Positions 1 to 9,047 are shown, counted from the first letter of the stretch. The stretch is 64,000 nucleotides of DNA from Hydrogenophaga sp. (GCF_011390835.1 NZ_JAABRQ010000004.1:62001-126000), one strand, 5' to 3'. A program made the numbers and translations. The notes: generated by a model from the sequence alone, not told the origin.

Positions 1-1
1 G

Positions 2-550
2 TGGGCCGACTGGCCCCAGACCGCGGGCTTGAGCGTGGCGGTGAACGTGAGCGTGCACCAGTTCCGGCACCCTGATTTTGTCGACATGGTGATTGGTGCG
101 ATTCGTCACGCCGGCATATCACCGCAACGGCTCAAGCTCGAACTCACCGAAAGCCTGCTGGCCGATCGCATGGAAGTGACGATCGAGAAGATGGGCATGC
201 TCAAGGCACTCGGCGTGACCCTGTCGCTGGACGACTTCGGGGTCGGCTATTCATCGCTGTCTGTGCTCAAACGCCTGCCCTTGGACCAACTCAAAATCGA
301 CAAAGGGTTCGTGGCCGATGTGCTCACCGATCCCAACGACGCAGCGATTTCGCGCGCCATCATTGCGCTGGCGCAGAGCCTGAGCCTGCAGGTGGTGGCC
401 GAGGGCGTGGAAACCCTGGAGCAGCGAGACTTCCTGGCCTACCAGGGTTGTGACCAGTTCCAGGGCTACCTGTTTGCACCGCCGCTGCCGATCAAGACGC
501 TGGATGCGCACCTTCGCAACCCTTCGTCAGGCATGATGGTGTTGGTCTAG
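2..550 (+). CDS. EAL-domain c-di-GMP phosphodiesterase (C-terminal part, cut by window edge)
   Basis: Open from the first bases of the window, so only about the last 182 residues are seen. They cover most of an EAL domain, which hydrolyses cyclic di-GMP to pGpG. Visible catalytic landmarks are an N in VNVS, E in LELTES, the double Asp in LDDFGVGYSS, K in LKIDKGF, E in VVAEGVE and the terminal QGYLF motif, so the domain looks enzymatically intact. The N-terminal part, probably with sensory and/or GGDEF domains, lies outside the window. It ends in TAG and is followed by a dispersed intergenic repeat. Sequence shows the family; the effect on motility or biofilm is inferred. Confidence 0.9.
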   Translation, partial: WADWPQTAGLSVAVNVSVHQFRHPDFVDMVIGAIRHAGISPQRLKLELTESLLADRMEVTIEKMGMLKALGVTLSLDDFGVGYSSLSVLKRLPLDQLKIDKGFVADVLTDPNDAAISRAIIALAQSLSLQVVAEGVETLEQRDFLAYQGCDQFQGYLFAPPLPIKTLDAHLRNPSSGMMVLV

Positions 551-573
551 GCCCGCCCCCGTCGCTTCGCTCC

Positions 574-634
574 GCCCCTCAAGGGGCAACACCTGCGGCC
601 CGGCAAAACCGGTTCCGCGGTATTCTGGGCTTCG
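574..634. repeat. Dispersed intergenic repeat, copy 1
   Basis: Short GC-rich intergenic element between two gene ends. It starts with a CCCCTCAAGGGG palindrome followed by GCAACACCTGCGGCCCGGC, a small CCGG-AAAA-CCGG hairpin and TATTCTGGGCTTCGG. Related copies lie at 6714-6765 and 7974-8036, each just downstream of a gene stop codon. The pattern suggests a REP-like or terminator-associated repeat. Confidence 0.6.
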
Positions 635-676
635 GTCACGCGCGCCGGGCTGCGTTTCGCAAGGCGCTGGCCAGCA

Positions 677-3646
677 TCAACCCAATGACGTGAACAGGGC
701 GACGTTGCCGCCGGCCGCGGTGGTGTTGATGCTGACGGTCTGCTCGGAACAGAAACGTGTCAGATAGTGCGGGCCGCCGGCCTTAGGGCCGGTGCCGGAC
801 AAGCCCTCACCGCCAAACGGCTGCACGCCGACCACGGCGCCGATCATGTTGCGATTCACGTAGACGTTGCCCACGCGCGCCGCCGCGGCCAGCTGTCGGG
901 CGCGGCTGTCGATGCGGGTCTGAATGCCCAGCGTGAGGCCATACCCGAGAGCGTTGATCTGCCGCATCACCGCCATCGGGTCGCCACCCCAGCGCACGAC
1001 CTGCAGCACCGGGCCAAAGATCTCCTGCTTCACGCCCGCAATCGAAGCCACCTCGAACATCTGCGGCGGGATCAGGTTGGGCATGGCGCCGGATTGGACC
1101 GGTGGCAAAAGCCCCTTCGCCTCGCGGTATAGGCGCTTCACATGCTGTCCGATGCCTTCGAACGCCTCCGCATCGATCACCGGCCCCAGGTCGGTCGCGA
1201 AATCAACGGTTGGGCCCGCCTGGAGCTCGCGCGCCGCACCTTCGATCATCTCGATCACGCCATCGGCGATGCCTTCGTGCACACACAGCAGGCGCAAGGC
1301 CGAACAGCGCTGGCCCGCGCTGCGAAAGGCGCTCTGCATCACCGCGTCGGCCACCTGTTCGGGCAAGGCGGTGCTGTCGACCAGCATGGCGTTGATGCCG
1401 CCGGTTTCGGCAATCAGCGGCACGATGGCGCCGTCTTTGGCCGCCAGCGCGCGCTGGATGATCTTGGCCACCTGGGTCGAGCCGGTGAACACCACGCCGG
1501 CAATGCCTGGTTGGGCTACCAGGGTCGCGCCCACGGTTTCACCCGCACCGTGCAGCAACTGCAGCGCGTCGGCTGGCACACCGCATTTGTGCAGGAGTTG
1601 CACCGCCGCCCAAGCCACTCCCGGCGTCTGCTCGGCCGGCTTGGCCAACACGGTGTTGCCGGTGGCCAGCGCCGCGGCGACCTGGCCCATAAAAATCGCG
1701 AGCGGAAAGTTCCAAGGGCTGATGCAGACCCAGGCGCCGCGCCCTTCGAGCCTCAACGTGTTGGTCTCGCCAGTGGGTCCTGGCAGCTCGGTGGGGGTCT
1801 GGATGCGCTGCGCTTCGAGTGCGTAGTAGCGCAGAAAGTCGATCGCCTCGCGAACCTCGGACACCGCATCGCCCCAGGTCTTGTGCGCTTCCTTCACCAG
1901 CAGCGCACAGAAATTCGGTAATTGCGCCTGCAAGGCGTCGGCCGCCTGGTTCAGCATGGCGGCTCGCTTATCCACCGCCTGGTGGTTCCAGGCATCAAAT
2001 GCCTTTTTCGACCTTGCGCAGGCCGCTTGTACCGCCTCAGCGCTGGCCTCAGGCACAGTCGGCACGCCCGCGATGGCCAGCGCAGCAATCAGCGGCGCGC
2101 GGTGTGCCACCACGGCCAGGTCCAGGCCGGTGCTGTTGGGCCGCGTGGCGCCTAACAGTTGAGCCGGCATCGGCAGGACCTGCCGCGGTTCCAGCCGCAG
2201 CGGCGATATCAGCAGCTCGTCCATGCCCACCGATTCGTCGGCCAGCTGGTTCACAAACGAAGAGTTCGCGCCGTTCTCCAGCAAACGCCGCACCAGATAG
2301 GCGAGCAGATCGCGGTGCGCGCCCACCGGGGCATACACGCGGCAGCTCACCGCCGGGTTCTTGAGCACTTCGCGGAAGATGCCTTCGCCCATGCCATGCA
2401 GACGCTGCAATTCAAACGGTGCGGCCGTCTTTCCCGCCATTTGCAGAATGGCGGCAATCGTGCCCGCGTTGTGCGTGGCGAATTGCGGAAAGATGGCGTC
2501 GGGCGCTGCGAGCAGCGCCTGAGCGCAGGCGAGGTAACTCACATCGGTGTGATGCTTGTGCGTGAACACCGGATAACCCTCCAGGCCCAGCTCCTGCGCG
2601 CGCTTGATCTCGGCATCCCAGTAGGCGCCCTTGACCAGACGGCACATGAAGCGCAACTGGTGGCGACGCGCCAGCTCGGCCACGTGCTCGATCAGCTCCA
2701 CCGCGCGGGTCTGGTAAGACTGCAAAGCCAGCCCCAGGCCAGTCCATTTCGGGCAATGCTGGGCCACCAGCTGGGCGATTTCCTCGAACACGTCGAGCGA
2801 GAGCTCCAGCCGGTCCACTTCTTCGGCGTCGATCGTAAGGTTGAGGTTGGCCGCCGCGGCGGCCGCGCATAGGCTCCAGACCCGCGGCACCAGCTCCTCC
2901 ATCACGCGACCGTATTGCAGGTCTTCGTACCGCGGGTGCAAGGCGCTGAGCTTGATGGAAATGCCGTCGTTCTGCATCGGTAAGCGCTCGGGATCGGCTG
3001 TGCGCGCGATGGCGGCGATGGCGTTCTGGTAGCTCGCCAGGTAGCGGCGCGCGTCGGCATCGGTGCGAGCGCCTTCGCCCAGCATGTCGAAGCTGAAGCT
3101 CAGCTGGTTCTGCCGCTTGCGCGCCGACGTCGCCTCTTTCATGCCCTCTTCAATCGTCTGGCCCAGCACAAACTGCCGGCCCAGCAACTGCACCGCGCGC
3201 AGCGTCGCCGCCACCACCGTGCGTGCGCCGAGCTTGGTCATCAGTCCCGACTGGCCGCTGGACTCCGGCAAAAACTTCTTGGACATGGCAATCGCCGAGG
3301 ACGAAAGGCGCGCCAACGCCGAGTCGGCAGCGCCTTCAAAGTCGGCACGCCCCAGCTGGTCGGCGGTCAACGCGATGGCTGTTTCGGCGTCAGGCACGCG
3401 CAGAAGGGCTTCGGCCAGACGCATCAGGGCCAGGCCCTCGGCGCTGGAGATCGGGTACTCCTTGAGCAGGCTTTCCATGGCCCAGAACGGCGGCGGGTTT
3501 TCGCGAACCGCGCGCACCCAGGGCATGGCCAGCTGGGCCGCCGCCGCCCAGTCCAGCTTACCTTCCAGGGCGGCCAGTCGTTGCTGGACCATGCCCGGCT
3601 CCGGGCGGTAAGGATGGGGCAGGCGATCAGTCTGGCGCAGCAACAT
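677..3646 (-). CDS. putA: Bifunctional proline dehydrogenase / L-glutamate-gamma-semialdehyde dehydrogenase PutA, short form
   Basis: Oxidises proline to glutamate: an FAD-dependent proline dehydrogenase makes P5C, then an NAD-dependent aldehyde dehydrogenase makes glutamate. The N-terminal half carries the PRODH barrel (SIKLSALHPRYE, RLVKGAYWDAEIKRAQ, FATHNAGT, LLENGANSSFVNQLAD). The C-terminal half is ALDH, with SPWNFPLAIF, FTGSTQVAK, the Glu in ETGG and the catalytic Cys about residue 781 in SAGQRCSALR. I chose the ATG at 3646, giving 989 aa; the frame stays open 32 codons upstream into the divergent promoter region but that part does not look like protein. The length fits minimal type A PutA and leaves no room for the N-terminal ribbon-helix-helix repressor domain of E. 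coli-type PutA. Transcribed away from an Lrp-type regulator. Confidence 0.95.
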   Translation of the reverse strand: MLLRQTDRLPHPYRPEPGMVQQRLAALEGKLDWAAAAQLAMPWVRAVRENPPPFWAMESLLKEYPISSAEGLALMRLAEALLRVPDAETAIALTADQLGRADFEGAADSALARLSSSAIAMSKKFLPESSGQSGLMTKLGARTVVAATLRAVQLLGRQFVLGQTIEEGMKEATSARKRQNQLSFSFDMLGEGARTDADARRYLASYQNAIAAIARTADPERLPMQNDGISIKLSALHPRYEDLQYGRVMEELVPRVWSLCAAAAAANLNLTIDAEEVDRLELSLDVFEEIAQLVAQHCPKWTGLGLALQSYQTRAVELIEHVAELARRHQLRFMCRLVKGAYWDAEIKRAQELGLEGYPVFTHKHHTDVSYLACAQALLAAPDAIFPQFATHNAGTIAAILQMAGKTAAPFELQRLHGMGEGIFREVLKNPAVSCRVYAPVGAHRDLLAYLVRRLLENGANSSFVNQLADESVGMDELLISPLRLEPRQVLPMPAQLLGATRPNSTGLDLAVVAHRAPLIAALAIAGVPTVPEASAEAVQAACARSKKAFDAWNHQAVDKRAAMLNQAADALQAQLPNFCALLVKEAHKTWGDAVSEVREAIDFLRYYALEAQRIQTPTELPGPTGETNTLRLEGRGAWVCISPWNFPLAIFMGQVAAALATGNTVLAKPAEQTPGVAWAAVQLLHKCGVPADALQLLHGAGETVGATLVAQPGIAGVVFTGSTQVAKIIQRALAAKDGAIVPLIAETGGINAMLVDSTALPEQVADAVMQSAFRSAGQRCSALRLLCVHEGIADGVIEMIEGAARELQAGPTVDFATDLGPVIDAEAFEGIGQHVKRLYREAKGLLPPVQSGAMPNLIPPQMFEVASIAGVKQEIFGPVLQVVRWGGDPMAVMRQINALGYGLTLGIQTRIDSRARQLAAAARVGNVYVNRNMIGAVVGVQPFGGEGLSGTGPKAGGPHYLTRFCSEQTVSINTTAAGGNVALFTSLG

Positions 3647-3747
3647 GGTGAACTCCGAGGCAGCAAAAATGCAGATGCGGCATGATGCGGTGCCAGATCC
3701 AGAATTTTTCGCTAAGTTTGGAGCATTGACCACATAATTCACTACCC
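3647..3747. promoter_or_regulatory. Divergent put control region
   Basis: 101 bp between the divergent starts of putA and the Lrp-family gene, so it must hold both promoters. It is more AT-rich than the flanking genes, with short A and T runs around 3668 and 3703, and includes a GCATGATGC half-palindrome near 3680. No site could be assigned with certainty; a regulator site here is expected from the divergent layout. Confidence 0.5.
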
Positions 3748-4221
3748 ATGACCCACTCCACCCATGAGATCGACCGGATCGACGTGCGCATTCTGCAGGC
3801 CTTGCAGCTGGATGGTCGGCTGTCCAACCTCAAGCTCGCCGACACCGTGGGCCTTTCGCCTACGGCGGTGTTGGCGCGCACCCAGCGGCTGCAGAGAGAG
3901 GGCTACATCTTGGGCTACGAAGCGCGGCTCAACCCGCTCAAGCTCGGGCGCGGCATGACTGTGTTCGTGGAGGTCTACCTGGACCGCACCACGACCAACA
4001 TGTTCGAGGAGTTCAAGGCAGCGGTGCAGGTGCGCGACGAAATCCTGGAATGTCACATGGTGGCGGGCGGCTTTGACTACCTGCTCAAGACCCGCATGGC
4101 CGACATGGTTGCCTACCGGGAATTCGCTGGCAGCGTGCTGTGGCAGCTGCCCGGCGTGCGCGAGACCCGCACCTACGCCGTCATTGACGAAGTGAAGTGC
4201 AGCACGCGCTTGCCGCTGTGA
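3748..4221 (+). CDS. putR: Lrp/AsnC-family regulator, probable proline-responsive activator of putA
   Basis: 157-aa protein with the standard Lrp layout: an N-terminal winged helix-turn-helix (LDGRLSNLKLADTVGLSPTA, then RTQRLQREGYILGY) and a C-terminal RAM/AsnC effector-binding domain (VEVYLDRTT to YAVIDEVKCSTRLPL). Lrp-type genes divergent from putA are known in alphaproteobacteria as PutR, which activates putA when proline is present. The 101-bp divergent spacing and the absence of a DNA-binding domain in this PutA both point to that job, but this is inferred from context. The 3' end forms a small hairpin (TTGCCGCT-GTG-AGCGGCAA) without a T run. Confidence 0.85.
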   Translation: MTHSTHEIDRIDVRILQALQLDGRLSNLKLADTVGLSPTAVLARTQRLQREGYILGYEARLNPLKLGRGMTVFVEVYLDRTTTNMFEEFKAAVQVRDEILECHMVAGGFDYLLKTRMADMVAYREFAGSVLWQLPGVRETRTYAVIDEVKCSTRLPL

Positions 4222-4318
4222 GCGGCAAGGCCTGACACGCGGCGTCCCCGTGGCGAGGGATAGGCAACGCAGCGGCCCGCACGCACAATGTGGTGATGAC
4301 CCATTGGGAGACGAAACC

Positions 4319-4876
4319 ATGCGAATGACCTTGCCTTCTGCCTGTGTGGCGATGTTGCTGGTGGCCACCGGCGCTCAGGCGCAATCGGCCAAACCCGGAC
4401 TCTGGGAAATACAGAGCAAGATGGGGGGCAACCCGCAGGTAGACCAGGCCATGGCGCAGATGCAGCAGCAAATGGCAGCCATGTCTCCCGCGCAGCGCAA
4501 GATGATGGAAGACATGATGGCGCGCCAGGGGGTGAGCATGGGCCCCGGCTCGGGGGGCGCCATGGTGGTGAAGGTCTGCATAACCCCCGAAATGGCTGCG
4601 CGCCAGGCCTTGCCCACTCAGACTGAGGGCGACTGCACCACCCAGGTGACGTCCCGCTCTGCCAACACCCTGAAGATGAGCTTTGTGTGCACCAACCCGC
4701 CGTCTACCGGCGAGGGCACCTACACCTTCCGAGGCGACACGGCGTATGACATGACCATGCTCGTCAAGTCGCAACAGGATGGCAAGCCGATGAGCACGAC
4801 CATCGCAGGCTCGGGCCGCTGGCTCGGCACCGACTGTGGCCAGGTCAAGCCATTGCCGTTACCGTCGAAAAAGTAA
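4319..4876 (+). CDS. DUF3617-family exported protein
   Basis: 185 aa from the ATG at 4319, preceded by a GGGAGACG ribosome site; upstream in-frame codons do not resemble a signal peptide. Residues 1-21 form a cleavable Sec signal ending in GAQA, then the mature protein begins QSAKPGLWEI, the usual opening of DUF3617. A Met/Gln-rich segment (residues about 41-65) and a conserved-looking pair of late Cys residues follow. DUF3617 proteins are common small periplasmic proteins of unknown function in proteobacteria. Ends 4 bp from the convergent yggS stop. Confidence 0.8.
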   Translation: MRMTLPSACVAMLLVATGAQAQSAKPGLWEIQSKMGGNPQVDQAMAQMQQQMAAMSPAQRKMMEDMMARQGVSMGPGSGGAMVVKVCITPEMAARQALPTQTEGDCTTQVTSRSANTLKMSFVCTNPPSTGEGTYTFRGDTAYDMTMLVKSQQDGKPMSTTIAGSGRWLGTDCGQVKPLPLPSKK

Positions 4877-4880
4877 GGCT

Positions 4881-5588
4881 TCAGCTGGGCGCCGGTGGAC
4901 GGCTGCCGAAAATCGCCCGGCCCACTCGTACCAAGGTCGAGCCCGAAGCGATGGCCGCATCCAGGTCATCGCTCATGCCCATGGACAGGGTGTCCACCGC
5001 CAGGCCAGACCGATTGAGCGCATCGTATAAGTCCCGCGCCCGGTCGAAGGCCACGCGCTGTGCCGGCAGGCCTTCTGCCGGCTCGGGAATGCACATCAAG
5101 CCACGCAAACGCAGCCGGGGCAGTTGCGCCACCGCTGCGGCCAGCGCGGGCAATTCAGCGGGCGCCACACCCGATTTGTTGGCCCCACCGTCTACATTGA
5201 CCTGCAGACACACCTGCAACGGACCCAGGCTCTCAGGCCGCTGCTCGCTCAGCCGCTGAGCAATCTTGAGCCGGTCCACCGATTGCACCCAGTCGAAATG
5301 CTCGGCCACCAGCCGGGTCTTGTTGCTCTGCAGAGGGCCAATGCAATGCCAGCTCAAAGCCGCATCCGGTGCGAGCTCGCGCAACGCCAGGATCTTCTCC
5401 ACGGCCTCCTGCACGTAGTTCTCGCCGAACACACGCTGTCCCGCGGACACAGCGGCCCAAACCGACTCAGGGCCAAAGGTTTTGGAAACGGCCAGCAGCG
5501 TGACCTGCGTCACATCGCGGCCAGCGAGCTTACAGGCGTGGTCAATCCGCTGGTGAACGGTTTGGAGATTGGCTTCAATGGTCGTCAT
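4881..5588 (-). CDS. yggS: YggS-family pyridoxal-phosphate homeostasis protein
   Basis: 235 aa, normal for the PLPBP family, which binds PLP without known catalysis and buffers PLP and amino-acid pools in the cytosol. The PLP lysine is K36 in LLAVSKTFG; other family marks are FGENYVQE, WHCIGPLQSNK, VNVDGGANKSG and the C-terminal GMSDDLDAAIASGSTLVRVG. Divergent from pilT with only 39 bp between starts, an arrangement common across betaproteobacteria and pseudomonads. The start ATG at 5588 is the only one that retains the N-terminal helix. Confidence 0.95.
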   Translation of the reverse strand: MTTIEANLQTVHQRIDHACKLAGRDVTQVTLLAVSKTFGPESVWAAVSAGQRVFGENYVQEAVEKILALRELAPDAALSWHCIGPLQSNKTRLVAEHFDWVQSVDRLKIAQRLSEQRPESLGPLQVCLQVNVDGGANKSGVAPAELPALAAAVAQLPRLRLRGLMCIPEPAEGLPAQRVAFDRARDLYDALNRSGLAVDTLSMGMSDDLDAAIASGSTLVRVGRAIFGSRPPAPS

Positions 5589-5627
5589 AATCGGTCGTCA
5601 TACCAACAACAGCCCACGGGACCCGGG

Positions 5628-6671
5628 ATGGACATCACCCAATTGCTGGCCTTCAGCGCCAAAAACAAGGCCTCGGATCTGCACCTCTCCGCGGGGCTTC
5701 CACCGATGATACGGGTGCATGGCGACGTGAGGCGCATCAACGTCGAACCGTTGGACCACAAGCAGGTCCACGGCATGGTGTACGACATCATGAACGACAG
5801 CCAACGCAAGCAATACGAAGAGTTCCTCGAATGCGACTTCTCATTCGAGATCGAAGGCCTGTCGCGCTTTCGCGTCAACGCGTTCAACCACAACCGCGGC
5901 GCCGGCGCGGTGTTCCGCACCATTCCCAGCAAGATCCTCACGCTGGAGCAGCTCAACGCACCCAAGATCTTCGGTGACCTCGCGCTGCGTCCGCGCGGCC
6001 TGGTGCTGGTGACTGGCCCGACCGGTTCGGGCAAGTCGACCACGCTGGCCGGCATGGTCAACCACCTCAACGAAACCGAATACGGACACATCCTCACCGT
6101 GGAAGACCCGGTGGAGTTCGTGCACGAGTCCAAGAAATGCCTAGTCAACCAGCGCGAGGTAGGTCCGCACACGCTGAGTTTTGCCAACGCCCTGCGCTCG
6201 GCGTTGCGCGAAGACCCAGACGCGATTCTGGTCGGCGAGATGCGCGATCTGGAAACCATCCGCCTGGCAATGACGGCGGCCGAAACCGGTCACCTTGTGT
6301 TCGGCACGTTGCACACATCCAGCGCCGCCAAGACCATAGACCGGATCATTGACGTCTTTCCGGCCGAAGAAAAAGACATGGTTCGCGCCATGTTGTCGGA
6401 ATCGCTGGTGGCCGTCATTTCGCAGACGCTGTGCAAGAACAAGGACGGCAGCGGTCGCGTGGCGGCGCACGAGATCATGCTCGGCACCAGCGCGATCCGA
6501 AACCTGATCCGCGAGGCCAAGGTGGCGCAGATGTATTCCGCCATCCAGACCGGCAACAGCGTGGGCATGCAGACGCTGGACCAGAACCTGAGTGAGCTGG
6601 TCAAGCGCAATGTGATCAGCCCGGCCGAGGCGCGCAGCAAGGCCAAGATCCCTGAGAACTTCCCGGGCTAG
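5628..6671 (+). CDS. pilT: Type IV pilus retraction ATPase PilT
   Basis: 347-aa cytosolic hexameric ATPase that powers pilus retraction for twitching motility and DNA uptake. An N-terminal PAS-like region (MDITQLLAFSAKNKASDLHL) precedes the GspE/PilT core: Walker A GPTGSGKST at residues 130-138, Asp box EDPVEF, Walker B region ILVGEMRDLETI and His box TGHLVFGTLHTSSA. The start at 5628 gives the canonical N terminus; the longer open frame upstream only overlaps yggS antisense. Followed 141 bp later by its paralogue pilU, with a dispersed repeat between. Confidence 0.97.
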   Translation: MDITQLLAFSAKNKASDLHLSAGLPPMIRVHGDVRRINVEPLDHKQVHGMVYDIMNDSQRKQYEEFLECDFSFEIEGLSRFRVNAFNHNRGAGAVFRTIPSKILTLEQLNAPKIFGDLALRPRGLVLVTGPTGSGKSTTLAGMVNHLNETEYGHILTVEDPVEFVHESKKCLVNQREVGPHTLSFANALRSALREDPDAILVGEMRDLETIRLAMTAAETGHLVFGTLHTSSAAKTIDRIIDVFPAEEKDMVRAMLSESLVAVISQTLCKNKDGSGRVAAHEIMLGTSAIRNLIREAKVAQMYSAIQTGNSVGMQTLDQNLSELVKRNVISPAEARSKAKIPENFPG

Positions 6672-6713
6672 ATGTGCCCAGCCCCGCGCCAGGTCTGCCT
6701 CGCGGCCTGTCAC

Positions 6714-6765
6714 CCCCCAGGGGGCAACACCTGCAACCCGGCAAGGCCGGCTGCGTTGTTCTGAG
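6714..6765. repeat. Dispersed intergenic repeat, copy 2
   Basis: Located in the pilT-pilU gap. Shares the CCCCCAGGGGGCAACACCTGC core and a GGC-AA-GGCCGG stretch with the element at 574-634, then TTCTGAGCTGGG. More diverged than the other two copies. Confidence 0.5.
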
Positions 6766-6812
6766 CTGGGAAGCTGCTGGGTGATTCGACTGATTTGAGA
6801 AAGTGAGATTTC

Positions 6813-7949
6813 ATGGAACGCGACCAGGCATCCAAGTTCATCAACGATCTGCTCAAGCTGATGATCAGCCGCTCGGGCAGTGACCTGTTCCTGACCGCCG
6901 ATTTCCCGCCCGCCATCAAGGTCGACGGCAAGGTGACCAAGGTATCGCCGCAGCCCCTCAACGGCATCCACACTTTGTCGCTCGCGCGCTCCATCATGAG
7001 CGACAAGCAGGCCGCCGAGTTTGAGCGCACCAAAGAGTGCAACTTCGCGATCTCGCCGCCCAACATCGGCCGCTTCCGCGTCAGCGCTTTCATCCAGCAA
7101 GGCAAGGTCGGCATGGTGCTACGGACCATCCCCGCCGTCTTGCCCACGATTGACAAGCTGGGGCTGCCCCAGGTGCTCAAGGACGTGGTGCTGTCCAAGC
7201 GAGGCCTATGCATCCTGGTCGGCGCCACCGGCTCGGGCAAGTCCACCTCGCTGGCGGCCATGGTCGACTGGCGCAATGAGCACACCTTTGGCCACATCAT
7301 CACCATCGAAGACCCGGTGGAGTTTGTGCACCCGCACAAGAATTGCGTGATCACGCAGCGCGAAGTGGGCCTGGATACCGACAGCTGGGCGGCCGCCCTG
7401 AAAAATACGCTGCGGCAGGCGCCCGACGTGATCCTGATGGGCGAGATCCGAGACCGCGAAACCATGGAGCACGCTATCCAGTTCTCCGAAACTGGCCACC
7501 TCTGTCTGGCCACGCTGCACGCCAACAGCGCCAACCAGGCGCTGGACCGCATCATCAACTTCTTCCCAGAGGAACGTAGGGCCCAGCTGCTGATGGACCT
7601 TTCGCTCAACCTGCGCGCGCTCGTCTCGCAGCGCTTGATCCCCAAACAGGACAACAAAGGGCGCTTCGCGGCGGTGGAGATCATGCTCAACTCGCCGCTG
7701 ATTTCCGACCTGATCTTCAAGGGCGACGTCGCCGAGATCAAGGAGATCATGAAGAAGAGCACCAACATCGGCATGCAGACCTTCGACCAGGCACTTTTCA
7801 ATGCCTTCGAAGAGCACATCATTTCGATTGAGGATGCCCTGCGCAATGCCGACTCGCTCAATGACCTGCGCCTGCAGATCAAGCTCAACAGCCAGCGCGC
7901 CAAGACGCAGGATCTGGCCGCGGGCACCGAGCACCTCACGATCGTTTGA
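6813..7949 (+). CDS. pilU: Type IV pilus ATPase PilU
   Basis: 378-aa PilT paralogue that assists PilT-dependent retraction under load. Opens MERDQASKFINDLLKLMI, typical of PilU, followed by the PilT core with Walker A GATGSGKSTS, EDPVEFVHPH, LMGEIRDRETM and TGHLCLATLHANSANQA. The C-terminal extension to LAAGTEHLTIV is a PilU trait. Same strand as pilT and likely co-transcribed, though the 141-bp gap leaves room for its own promoter. Confidence 0.96.
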   Translation: MERDQASKFINDLLKLMISRSGSDLFLTADFPPAIKVDGKVTKVSPQPLNGIHTLSLARSIMSDKQAAEFERTKECNFAISPPNIGRFRVSAFIQQGKVGMVLRTIPAVLPTIDKLGLPQVLKDVVLSKRGLCILVGATGSGKSTSLAAMVDWRNEHTFGHIITIEDPVEFVHPHKNCVITQREVGLDTDSWAAALKNTLRQAPDVILMGEIRDRETMEHAIQFSETGHLCLATLHANSANQALDRIINFFPEERRAQLLMDLSLNLRALVSQRLIPKQDNKGRFAAVEIMLNSPLISDLIFKGDVAEIKEIMKKSTNIGMQTFDQALFNAFEEHIISIEDALRNADSLNDLRLQIKLNSQRAKTQDLAAGTEHLTIV

Positions 7950-7973
7950 CCCACACCCGCCGCGCTGCGCGCG

Positions 7974-8036
7974 CGCCCCTCGAGGGGCAATGCCTTTGGT
8001 CCAGCGAAGCCGGTTCCCCGGCATTCTGGGCTTCAG
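7974..8036. repeat. Dispersed intergenic repeat, copy 3
   Basis: Directly downstream of pilU. CCCCTCGAGGGGCAATGCC, then GAAGCCGGTTCC and GGCATTCTGGGCTTCAGGCACG, closely matching the element at 574-634 base for base over much of its length. Confidence 0.6.
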
Positions 8037-8129
8037 GCACGCTCGCGGCGCTGCCCACTTTGCCTCCATGCAGCGCAATTTGTTCAAAGGCATTCATGCT
8101 TGTCGGCGTTCTGGTGGAAAATCCGTTGC

Positions 8130-9032
8130 ATGAACACCATCGCTGAACGAAGCTACGAGCCCATCAAATCCCAACGTGTCGCCTTCATCGGGCTGGGCGT
8201 GATGGGCGCCCCCATGGCGGGACACCTGGCGCGCGCCGGGCATGCCGTCACGGTCTACAACCGCAATGCAGCCAAGGCGCAAGCCTGGATAGATGAGTTT
8301 GGCGGTGCCGCCCAACCCACACCCCGACAAGCAGCCAAGGGCGCAGACGTGGTCTTCGTCTGCGTCGGCAACGACGATGACCTGCGTGCGGTGACGCTGG
8401 GCGCAGACGGCGCGTTTGCGGGCATGGCGCCTGGGGCGGTGCTGATCGATCACACCACCGCGTCGGCTGATGTCGCGCGCGAGCTTGCCGAGGCGGCCAA
8501 AGCGCTGGGCCTGCGTTTCGTCGACGCCCCTGTGTCAGGCGGTCAGGCGGGCGCGCAAAACGGTTCACTAACGGTGATGTGTGGCGGTGAGCTGACGGCA
8601 TTCGAGGCCGTGCGGCCCGTGGCACTGGCGTTTTCGCGCGCCTTCACGCTCATGGGCCCCAGCGGCGCGGGCCAATTGACCAAGATGGTCAACCAGATCT
8701 GCATCGCCGGCCTTATCCAGGGTTTGTCGGAAGCGGTCGCATTTGGTCAGAAGGCGGGGCTGGACGTGAACCAGGTGCTGGACGTAATCGGCAAGGGTGC
8801 GGCGCAAAGCTGGCAGCTCGACAACCGCGGCAAGACCATGGTGGCCGACCAGTTCAACTTCGGCTTTGCCGTGGACTGGATGCGCAAGGACCTGGGGCTG
8901 GTGCTGGACGAGGCCAAGCGCAACGGTGCCCGCCTACCAGTGACCGCGCTGGTCGATCAGTTCTACGCCGACGTGCAGGCCATGGGCGGCAACCGCCTCG
9001 ACACCTCCAGCCTGATCAAGCGCCTGCGCTGA
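8130..9032 (+). CDS. NAD(P)-dependent beta-hydroxyacid dehydrogenase (3-hydroxyisobutyrate dehydrogenase family)
   Basis: 300 aa. N-terminal Rossmann domain with VAFIGLGVMGAPMAGHLA, the substrate-binding signature DAPVSGGQAGAQNGSL, and the catalytic Lys in GQLTKMVNQICIAG; the C-terminal helical domain completes the fold. The family (HIBADH, tartronate-semialdehyde reductase GarR, GLYR) oxidises short beta-hydroxy acids or reduces semialdehydes; the exact substrate cannot be read from sequence. The start at 8130 gives MNTIAERSYEP; the ribosome site is weak. Lies downstream of pilU but separated by a repeat, so probably an independent unit. Confidence 0.9.
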   Translation: MNTIAERSYEPIKSQRVAFIGLGVMGAPMAGHLARAGHAVTVYNRNAAKAQAWIDEFGGAAQPTPRQAAKGADVVFVCVGNDDDLRAVTLGADGAFAGMAPGAVLIDHTTASADVARELAEAAKALGLRFVDAPVSGGQAGAQNGSLTVMCGGELTAFEAVRPVALAFSRAFTLMGPSGAGQLTKMVNQICIAGLIQGLSEAVAFGQKAGLDVNQVLDVIGKGAAQSWQLDNRGKTMVADQFNFGFAVDWMRKDLGLVLDEAKRNGARLPVTALVDQFYADVQAMGGNRLDTSSLIKRLR

Positions 9033-9047
9033 GGCGCCGACCACCCA

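Noticed and set aside
4205-4232. Terminator after the Lrp-type gene
   Set aside because: The 8-bp hairpin is real but is not followed by a T run and overlaps the coding end, so function is doubtful.
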